From NCBI GenBank assembly GCA_035533335.1, contig DATLUC010000027.1, positions 1 to 62,752 on the forward strand: 62,752 nucleotides of DNA. The letters are read 5' to 3'. Positions 1 to 6,254 of the stretch are shown here, in pieces (within the stretch, counting starts at the first letter, position 1; each line of letters starts with the position of its first letter). A model generated the notes under the pieces. The model worked only from the letters and a program-made list of their open reading frames with translations. It was not told where the DNA came from and searched no databases. This DNA is from DATKSS01 sp035533335. Its GTDB lineage: Bacteria; Chloroflexota; Dormibacteria; Dormibacterales; Dormibacteraceae. Both the position numbers and the translations under genes were made by a program.

Positions 1-5
1 ACGCT

Positions 6-73
6 GAAATGACCGATTTCCGGTCCGGTCCCGGGAATGATCGGAAATGATCCCTCAAAAAAACGATCATTTC
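6..73. promoter_or_regulatory. Cluster of GAAATGATC-like repeats over the ATPase start
   Basis: Three direct copies of a 9-mer (GAAATGACC at 6-14, GGAATGATC at 34-42, GAAATGATC at 44-52) and one inverted copy (GATCATTTC at 65-73) surround the ATG at 47. The last two form a 9-bp inverted repeat with a 12-base loop that contains the start codon in its left arm. This could be an operator for an element regulator, an iteron-like array cut by the window edge, or an mRNA hairpin hiding the start. Function is inferred from arrangement only. Confidence 0.45.
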
Positions 74-1270
74 GGGCCGACGAATCCATTCCGCCCCGGC
101 ATGGGTCTTGACCCGCCCTACCTGGCAGACCGCGCAGCCCAGCTAGACCGATTCGACAAGTACCTCACAGGATTCCCGACCTTTCCCCGCAATGTCAGGC
201 TGACCGGCCTGCGCGGTGTCGGCAAGACCGTGCTGTTGCAGCACTACGCGGCGGCAGCGGAGGCGCGCGGTTGGGTCGTGGTCCGCCGTGAGTGCAGCGA
301 GCACCTCCAGACTGAATCCACCTTCGCGCTCGCGCTGGTTGAGGACTGCAGAAGTGCCGTCGAGCATTCGTCCCGGAATCTCGCTCTTCGACAACGATCG
401 AGTGTGGCCGTACGTCGCGCGCTCGACCTGCTCGGCGGCCTGACCGTAACGCTCGAAGGGGTCACCCTGGCCGTTAAGCCGCCAACATTCGCGACCGGCC
501 AACCGGCCATGCTCGAGGATCGGCTGTTTCAGGCCCTCGAGCTCGCCTGCGAAGGGGCTGCGGCGGGCCACCACCCAGGAGTGCTGTTCTGCTACGACGA
601 GGCACAGGTCCTCAGCGATACCCCACGCCGCCGCCAATTTCCGCTCGGTATCTTCCTCGCGAGCGTAGCCAGGGCACAAAGGTTGGGGCTGGCGGTGATG
701 CTGGTCGTCTGCGGGCTACCCACATTGACCGACAACCTTGCCCGCGCCAAAAGCTACTCGGAGCGCATGTTCCAAGCGGAGCTGCTCGACGCCCTTCGCC
801 CACCTGAGGACGTCCTCGCCTTCACACGCCCGATCCAAGCCGCCGGCCGCAGTGTCGACACGGGCGTGGTCGAGTCGGTTCGGCGCGACACAGGGGGCTA
901 TCCATTTCACATTCAGTTCTTTGGAGCCCTGCTGTGGGAGGCGTGCTCCCCGTCGGCGACCATCACCAATTCGGACTTCGAGCGCCACCGGCCGACGATC
1001 CTTCGGGCTCTCGATGGTGCCTTCTTCGACGCCCGCCTGGCGCGCACTTCCGGACTGGAGCGGCGCGTTCTTGGGGCGGTCGCGGCCGGGGGCGAGGTCG
1101 CCTCCCTGCAGTCAGTGAGGGAGGGCGTGAACTTGCCCAATCGAAGGATGCAGCCACTGATTGCTGAGCTCGAAACCAAGGGTCTTCTCTACCGGCCGGA
1201 GCGCGGCCGGCTCGCCTTCACAGTTCCGCTGTTCGGCGATTACCTGCGGCGCAATAGAGGTGCAGCCTGA
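47..1270 (+). CDS. AAA-family ATP-binding protein of the element
   Basis: A 407-residue P-loop ATPase. The Walker A motif GLRGVGKT is at residues 54-61 and a Walker B-like segment (LFCYDEAQ) lies near residue 180. The opening NPFRPG...PPYLADR is typical of a family of AAA proteins often found on actinobacterial and Chloroflexi mobile elements. The C-terminal part looks like a winged-helix region (LQSVREGVN...ETKGLLYRPERGRLAF). No transmembrane segment is seen. Its stop overlaps the next start (TGATG at 1268-1272), so it is translationally coupled to the ligase operon. It may act as a regulatory or remodelling ATPase for the downstream enzymes; its substrate is unknown. The start at 47 sits inside an inverted repeat. 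Confidence 0.8.
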   Translation: MIPQKNDHFGPTNPFRPGMGLDPPYLADRAAQLDRFDKYLTGFPTFPRNVRLTGLRGVGKTVLLQHYAAAAEARGWVVVRRECSEHLQTESTFALALVEDCRSAVEHSSRNLALRQRSSVAVRRALDLLGGLTVTLEGVTLAVKPPTFATGQPAMLEDRLFQALELACEGAAAGHHPGVLFCYDEAQVLSDTPRRRQFPLGIFLASVARAQRLGLAVMLVVCGLPTLTDNLARAKSYSERMFQAELLDALRPPEDVLAFTRPIQAAGRSVDTGVVESVRRDTGGYPFHIQFFGALLWEACSPSATITNSDFERHRPTILRALDGAFFDARLARTSGLERRVLGAVAAGGEVASLQSVREGVNLPNRRMQPLIAELETKGLLYRPERGRLAFTVPLFGDYLRRNRGAA

Positions 1271-2280
1271 TGAGCGGGATCGCATGCGGAGTGCACTGCG
1301 ACGCATGTCCCGCCGCCGCGCGTTGCGGCAAGAAACCCAACTTCTGCCTTCGCGGCCGATGCGAAGACTGCGCTGATGCGGAGCGGATGATGGCGGAGCG
1401 CCGCCGCGTTGTCGAGCACCTCGGCGGCCTCGACCTCAGGTGGCCGCGACCGGTGCGCCACCCCGTTATTCCCGAGCTGCCGGATCACCTTCCCGTCCTG
1501 GTCCAGGCATACGCCGACCCCGTGGATGTGCCCTGGGTCGCACTGCACGGCGGCCGCGTCTTCGGCACGGCCGGGCGGTGGGTCACTCGAAAGCACCGGC
1601 GGCCGGTTCGCGAGGTCTATCGCCTCGGGACGGACACCAAGGTCGCGCTGCAGATGTACGTGGAGGACCGGGTGCTCGAAGGCTTCTGGGTTGCGAGGCG
1701 TCGCATCATCGCCGAACTAGCCGGGATGGGCTTCGATCTGGTGCTGACGCCGAACTTCTCTGTGTGGCGGGCGGCCAGTCGCTGGGATCAGATCGTCCAG
1801 CAGAGAAGATCAATCGCTGTCTACCACGAGCTCGTGGAAGCCGGGGTCCGCGCTGTCCCGGATATCGGCTTCAGCTTCTTCGAGCCAGATGGCCGGCTGT
1901 GGGCGGACTGGATCAATAGCCAGCCTGACCTGCAGGCGGTGTCGATCTTCTGCGGCGGCCGCAAGATCCACGCCGAGCTGCGCGCGCACCGCGAAACCGT
2001 CGAGGACATCGCGCTCTTCCACCGCGCTGTGAGGCCCGACGTCACCTTCATCCTGGGTGGGATCCACGCGGCGGAGCGACTCGTCGATTACCGGCGAGCG
2101 GCTCCACATCGTCACCTCGTGATCTGCAACGGGATGGCATACGGCCTGGCGCAGCGCCGCCGACTCCTCGGGCGAGTCCGCGACTCGGTGGCGCGATCGG
2201 CCCGCGAGTGTTTCCTTCTCAACTGCGCCGAGAACGACCGCGCCTACGCGTCGATTCTGCGCGGGCTGGAGGCAGCGTAA
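1270..2280 (+). CDS. DUF4417-like protein with N-terminal cysteine cluster
   Basis: A 336-residue protein. Residues 6-34 hold seven cysteines, starting with C-x3-C-x2-C (C6, C10, C13) and continuing C19, C26, C31, C34, so a zinc or iron-sulfur site is likely. The body (about residues 100-310) resembles DUF4417: a segment LTPNFSVWRA, then a long helix, then GVRAVPDIGFSF, then a FCGG strand, as expected for an alpha/beta barrel. CX3CX2C is also the radical-SAM spacing, but the rest of that fold is not recognisable, so no reaction is assigned. The gene starts on the last base of the ATPase stop and ends on the first base of the next start. This places it firmly in the same operon as the ATP-grasp and amidoligase genes. 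Confidence 0.7.
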   Translation: MSGIACGVHCDACPAAARCGKKPNFCLRGRCEDCADAERMMAERRRVVEHLGGLDLRWPRPVRHPVIPELPDHLPVLVQAYADPVDVPWVALHGGRVFGTAGRWVTRKHRRPVREVYRLGTDTKVALQMYVEDRVLEGFWVARRRIIAELAGMGFDLVLTPNFSVWRAASRWDQIVQQRRSIAVYHELVEAGVRAVPDIGFSFFEPDGRLWADWINSQPDLQAVSIFCGGRKIHAELRAHRETVEDIALFHRAVRPDVTFILGGIHAAERLVDYRRAAPHRHLVICNGMAYGLAQRRRLLGRVRDSVARSARECFLLNCAENDRAYASILRGLEAA

Positions 2281-3593
2281 TGCCATCGAAGGGCGGCCGC
2301 GGCACGACGACCACCAACCCAGCGGTCGGACCACCAGTCGTTGCAGGACCAGCAGTCGTGCGGACGCGTGAGGAGTGGGATACCGCTGGCTTCACGGTGG
2401 CCGAAATCGCACGTGCCCTTCGCCGCGGTACCGACGTCGAGCGTCTCAACGAGCTCGCAGCTCGCGAGGATGGATTGGTTCCTGAGGAGGCGGAGGAGCT
2501 GTACCGATATCGCCTGCGCCGGGCCCAATCCCGGCTGCGTCAGTTGGCCCGCGCCTGCAGCCGCGGCGACGAAGATGGGATTCGCGCCGCCCTCGACGAC
2601 CTTGATGGCCGGCTGGCCGAGCTGCACCGACTCGAAGACGAGCGGCAGCGTGCTGGTTTGGCGACCGGCTACGAGCTCGAGCTGGACCAGAGGCAAGCCG
2701 CCATCGACCAGCTCCTTGAGCTGGCTCGGCGAAGGCCACCTGGGTTGGTCGCCGGTTCCGATCTGGCGCCCGCGCAGCCGACCGGCGATGTACGCCTGCT
2801 GCCGATCGCCTTCCAGGCCTCGCCGAACGACGTCCCGGTTTACATCCTGGCGCCGCGCTCATTGCCATCGAACGCGCTCGCTCGCAACGTCGAGGCGGTC
2901 GCACATCAGGGCGCGAACCTTCACGTGGTCCACGACCCCTCCGAGATCCCACGCGGGAACGAGATGCCTCCGCTGGTGCTCAACTGGGGCCAGAGCGACT
3001 CCCTGCCCGCAGACCTCGTGGCGCTCAATCGGCCGGACGCCGTGCGCATCGCCTCGGACCAGGTGGAGTCCGTGCGCCGGCTTGGTGAGCTCGCGCCGCG
3101 GACAGTGCTCCGACCCGACGACATGCATCTGCTGGACTCCGATCGCGTCGTCGCCAAGCAGCGCCAAGGAGCGCGGGGCAGCGGGAAGGCGGTCATTGCG
3201 GCCGACGCCCCGTGGAGCGAGCGGGCTCGCTACGACCTCTTCCAGGAGTTCATTCCCGACCGAGCCGAGTACCGCGTGAGCGTCCTCAACGGTCGGGTGG
3301 TGTCGGCCTACGAGAAGCAGCCGCCAGCGGGTGCAAACCTGGAAGACCTCCGGCCCGAGTGGACGCATCAGCTGGTCACCACCCTGCCGGCGGCGGTCGC
3401 GGCGACTGCGCGTGAAGGCGCGCGCCGGATCGGGCTCGACTACGCCGGCGTCGACGTCATCATCGATCGGCGAACAGGCCGGGCGTACTGCCTGGAGGCG
3501 AATGCCGCCCCGGGAATGTCGGAGCAGACGCTCGGGAGCCTCTACGCACACCTGCAGCAGACCCTGCGTCGCCGACTCGCGAGGGCAAGCTGA
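2280..3593 (+). CDS. ATP-grasp ligase with shared leader
   Basis: A 437-residue protein; the start ATG at 2280 overlaps the preceding TAA. Residues 1-27 are a leader (MPSKG..., TT at 9-10, VAGPAVV at 21-27) also found on the next protein. Residues 30-155 look helical and charged. Residues about 175-435 are an ATP-grasp domain of the RimK/carboxylate-amine ligase type: VAKQRQGARGSGK (291-303) for nucleotide binding, LFQEFIP (320-326), GLDYAGVDV with D392, and LEANAAPG with E406/N408 as metal ligands. Such enzymes form acyl-phosphates and couple carboxylates to amines. Adjacency to an amidoligase suggests stepwise ligation of amino acids or peptide modification. The substrate is unknown. Confidence 0.82.
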   Translation: MPSKGGRGTTTTNPAVGPPVVAGPAVVRTREEWDTAGFTVAEIARALRRGTDVERLNELAAREDGLVPEEAEELYRYRLRRAQSRLRQLARACSRGDEDGIRAALDDLDGRLAELHRLEDERQRAGLATGYELELDQRQAAIDQLLELARRRPPGLVAGSDLAPAQPTGDVRLLPIAFQASPNDVPVYILAPRSLPSNALARNVEAVAHQGANLHVVHDPSEIPRGNEMPPLVLNWGQSDSLPADLVALNRPDAVRIASDQVESVRRLGELAPRTVLRPDDMHLLDSDRVVAKQRQGARGSGKAVIAADAPWSERARYDLFQEFIPDRAEYRVSVLNGRVVSAYEKQPPAGANLEDLRPEWTHQLVTTLPAAVAATAREGARRIGLDYAGVDVIIDRRTGRAYCLEANAAPGMSEQTLGSLYAHLQQTLRRRLARAS

Positions 3594-3596
3594 CCG

Positions 3597-4925
3597 ATGC
3601 CGAGCAAGGGCGCCAGCCGCACCACCCACCAGTCCGGGATGGCGACGATCGCGCCGGTCGCGGGGCCCGCGGTCGTGATACGACCTGCGACGAGGCAGCC
3701 AATCCTCAATGTCGCCGAGCCGATCCAGGCGGTGGTCGGCGCCCCAATCGTGGCCGGAGGCGCCACTGCAACGGCGCAGGCCGAGGCGGTCCCGGTTGTC
3801 CCCTTCGTGCCGGAGCTCGAGGATCCGTCCGTCGACACCCCCGAATGGGCCGACATCTACGCGCGGTCCGTCGAGCGCCACCGCGACGAGCGCGAGAACA
3901 TCGACCGCGAGCAGCTCGAGGCCCAGCGCCTGTGGGAGGAGTTCCTCGCCGCCCAGGGCGAGAGCGTGCCGGAAGGCGAGCGGTCGCTGGTCGCCAACGA
4001 TGACCTACACCGACAGCTGCTACAACTCGCCCGGAGGTCGGGCGGCGAATACGAGAGGGAGAACGTGATCGGAGATCCCAACCAGACATTCGGCGTTGAA
4101 ATCGAATTCGACGGTGCCGATGCCAATGAGGTGGCGCGCGCCTTCCACGCCGCAGGTCTCGCCTCCACGCCAAACCTGCAGGGCTATCACTCCCACCGCG
4201 AGCCTGGAAAGTGGGTGGTCGAGCGCGACACAACGGTCAATGGAGAGGTCGTGAGCCCGGTATTGCGCGACACACCGGAGACCTGGGCGCAGCTGGAAAG
4301 GGCCTGCGCGATCCTGCGTGAGAACGGCGCAACAGTCACCACGAGAACTGGTGGCCACGTCCACGTTGGCGCTGACTCGGCGGGGATGGACCACGATGTT
4401 GGCCGGTTCCGCCGCGTGGCCAACGCGTGCGCATGGGCAGAGGACCTCATGTACCGTCTGGCGGCAGCAACCGGACGCGGTGGACGACGCCACCGGGGAG
4501 CGGGCAACGGCTACCGGTGGTGCGGGCCAATGGGCGCCGGTCAGTTCGAGGAGGCACAGAGCGTGAACGAGCTCGCCAGCCGGGTCGGCGCGAGCCACGG
4601 GTTCGGGCTCAACTACGGGAACCTACTCGACTCCCGGCGGACAATCGAGTACCGCTATTTCGATTCCAGCTTGGATCCCGCTCGTGTTCAGGCCAACATC
4701 AAGCTTGCTTGCTGGATCACGAAGCGTGCATCAACGCTTCCGGACTCGGCAATCCCCACCGAGCGCGTACGACTCGGCAGTCACGCGGCCGGACAAGTAC
4801 CCGACCCGGGCGACGGCCTATTGCGCCGATTCGCCGACACCATCTTCGTTCGGCCGCAGGACAAGCTGAAGCTCTACTGGTTGTTTCAGCGCTCAGCTTG
4901 GCAGCCGGCCAGGAGGACCGCCTGA
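3597..4925 (+). CDS. Amidoligase (GCS-like COOH-NH2 ligase) with shared leader
   Basis: A 442-residue protein. Residues 1-27 repeat the leader of the upstream ATP-grasp protein at identical spacing, and a weaker copy (VGAPIVAG) lies at 48-55. Residues about 80-150 are charged and helical. The catalytic part (about 163-400) matches the putative amidoligase family: FGVEIEF (165-171) for metal-bound glutamates, RTGGHVHVGAD (250-260) and RRTIEYRYFDSS (347-358). This family belongs to the gamma-glutamylcysteine/glutamine synthetase superfamily and makes amide bonds using ATP. It starts four bases after the ATP-grasp stop and its stop overlaps the next start. Published comparative work on amidoligases describes similar ATP-grasp pairings, but I do not recognise this exact gene set. 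Confidence 0.82.
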   Translation: MPSKGASRTTHQSGMATIAPVAGPAVVIRPATRQPILNVAEPIQAVVGAPIVAGGATATAQAEAVPVVPFVPELEDPSVDTPEWADIYARSVERHRDERENIDREQLEAQRLWEEFLAAQGESVPEGERSLVANDDLHRQLLQLARRSGGEYERENVIGDPNQTFGVEIEFDGADANEVARAFHAAGLASTPNLQGYHSHREPGKWVVERDTTVNGEVVSPVLRDTPETWAQLERACAILRENGATVTTRTGGHVHVGADSAGMDHDVGRFRRVANACAWAEDLMYRLAAATGRGGRRHRGAGNGYRWCGPMGAGQFEEAQSVNELASRVGASHGFGLNYGNLLDSRRTIEYRYFDSSLDPARVQANIKLACWITKRASTLPDSAIPTERVRLGSHAAGQVPDPGDGLLRRFADTIFVRPQDKLKLYWLFQRSAWQPARRTA

Positions 4926-5284
4926 TGTACAGACTGATCAACCCGACAAGCGAACGCGAGCTCTCGATGAGGATGCTGTTCCAGCCTACGGGCGAGGGAA
5001 CATTCCATCGTGCCTGCGAGGCGGACGGTTACGGTGGACTCGTAGCCGCCATCCTCGGCGACCCTACATACGAGAGCGGCGACATCGAGACCCGTCTCGT
5101 TACTCGCCTCCGGCTCGCCGACGAGCTCGTCCTGCTGGGCGAGGTCCAGCGCCAGCAAACAGTTCACGTCGCTGACAGGGACGCCGACCACACCATCAAC
5201 GTCGCATCAGACGAGCGATTCATCCGGTCGCTTGACCGACTGGGCTACGTGTCCCTCGAACCGAGCGTGACGGACCATGTCTGA
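4925..5284 (+). CDS. Small orphan protein of the ligase operon
   Basis: A 119-residue acidic soluble protein, starting on the last base of the amidoligase stop. I do not recognise a family. It has no cysteine cluster, membrane segment or nucleotide motif. The C-terminal half predicts alternating strands (ELVLLGEVQ, QTVHVADRD, HTINVASDE) followed by RSLDRLGYVSLEP. Its position directly behind the amidoligase makes it a candidate partner, carrier, immunity protein or substrate. It overlaps the following HTH gene by eight bases. Confidence 0.6.
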   Translation: MYRLINPTSERELSMRMLFQPTGEGTFHRACEADGYGGLVAAILGDPTYESGDIETRLVTRLRLADELVLLGEVQRQQTVHVADRDADHTINVASDERFIRSLDRLGYVSLEPSVTDHV

Positions 5285-5492
5285 GCTTCCCGGCAGAAAG
5301 GGCATGACAACTGGCGAGTTGCCCCTGGTCCTCACTGTCGACGAGGCGCGACGCGTGCTACGCATTGGTCGGCGGCAGCTCTACCAGGCGATCGCGAGAC
5401 AGGACGTCCCTGCCGTCAAGGTCGGCCGCAGCATCAGAATCCCGCGCTCGAGCCTTGAGGCATGGCTGGCTGCGGAAAAACGAGAGGCGTGA
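5277..5492 (+). CDS. Excisionase/MerR-like helix-turn-helix protein
   Basis: A 71-residue DNA-binding protein of the helix-turn-helix 17/excisionase type. The order LTVDEARRVLRIGRRQLYQAI, PAVKVGRSIRIP, SLEAWLAAE is the standard winged-helix layout used by recombination directionality factors and small element regulators. It is the last gene of the six-gene run, with its start inside the preceding gene. Being on the same element as the integrase, it is likely the excisionase (Xis) or a transcription factor. Confidence 0.8.
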   Translation: MSELPGRKGMTTGELPLVLTVDEARRVLRIGRRQLYQAIARQDVPAVKVGRSIRIPRSSLEAWLAAEKREA

Positions 5493-5585
5493 CGCGATCT
5501 CGTAACGCCTGCAAGTTCGACAGCTCGGGCCTATCTTGAAGGCAATTGGATATCGGAAAGCCTGTGATTTCAGCAGGTCAGGTGC

Positions 5586-5591
5586 TAAACT
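5586..5591 (+). promoter_or_regulatory. -10-like hexamer for leaderless regulator mRNA
   Basis: TAAACT lies exactly seven bases before the GTG at 5598, so transcription would begin at or next to the start codon. There is no Shine-Dalgarno sequence in front of the gene. The 105-base gap 5493-5597 holds nothing else recognisable. Confidence 0.4.
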
Positions 5592-5597
5592 GTCGCC

Positions 5598-6254
5598 GTG
5601 CCGCAACCGACAATGTTTCAGGCCGTCATCCGGCGAAACCTCCGACGCCTCCGAACGAAGCTCGGCTGGCGGCAGGAGGACCTTGCCCTGAAAGCGCGAG
5701 CGCGCGGTCTTAAATGGTCAGCCTCGACGGTCACCGCCATCGAGATCGGTCGCCGACCGGTATCCGCTGGAGAACTGCTGCTGCTGCCGACTCTGCTGCA
5801 TGTCCCTCTGACGGAACTCGTTTCTGCCAACCAGGATGAGATCGCCGACGTCGACGGCGTGCTCGTCACAAAGGCCGCCCTGGATCAAATCGCACGCGGC
5901 CGGCTTCTCGAGGAGCAGGAGTCAGAGTTCTTTGTGACTCCGCCGAGAGGCGAGGCCAGCGCGACCGAAGCCGAGCGAAAGGCTGCGCGGAATCTCTCCG
6001 ATGCAACGAACTCGACGATCACCGTGCCCGATCTGATCGCAATGGCTCAACGTCGGTGGGAAGGCCGTCGCCTCGACGAGGAACGCGAGCGACGGCTGCG
6101 GACCACGCGACGACGCGGCAGTCTCGCCCGCCAACGCGGCCATGTCACTGCCGCCCTTCAGAAAGAGCTCCTCGAAGACCTGACACGTACAAGAACGCAG
6201 GCGCCCGGGGCAACACAGCCATCGACAAGTCCACTGAGAGAGAAGAACCGTTGA
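5598..6254 (+). CDS. XRE-family transcriptional regulator
   Basis: A 218-residue protein. Residues about 8-75 form a Cro/CI-type helix-turn-helix (IRRNLRRLRTKLGWRQEDLA then STVTAIEIGRRPVS). The remainder is charged and helical with no known domain, ending in a basic Arg/Thr-rich tail. It starts with GTG directly downstream of a -10-like hexamer, and its TGA overlaps the proposed TTG start of the integrase, so the two are co-translated. It probably represses or times integrase and operon expression; the repeats at 6-73 are a possible operator. Confidence 0.72.
   Translation: MPQPTMFQAVIRRNLRRLRTKLGWRQEDLALKARARGLKWSASTVTAIEIGRRPVSAGELLLLPTLLHVPLTELVSANQDEIADVDGVLVTKAALDQIARGRLLEEQESEFFVTPPRGEASATEAERKAARNLSDATNSTITVPDLIAMAQRRWEGRRLDEERERRLRTTRRRGSLARQRGHVTAALQKELLEDLTRTRTQAPGATQPSTSPLREKNR

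Noticed and set aside
1..60. Left attachment site as a copy of the tRNA-Pro 3' end
   Set aside because: No match to the tRNA 3' sequence was seen at the left edge; the boundary must lie outside the window.
2859..3881. 340-codon minus-strand frame across the ATP-grasp/amidoligase junction
   Set aside because: Opposes two overlapping genes with clear enzyme motifs and has no recognisable domain.
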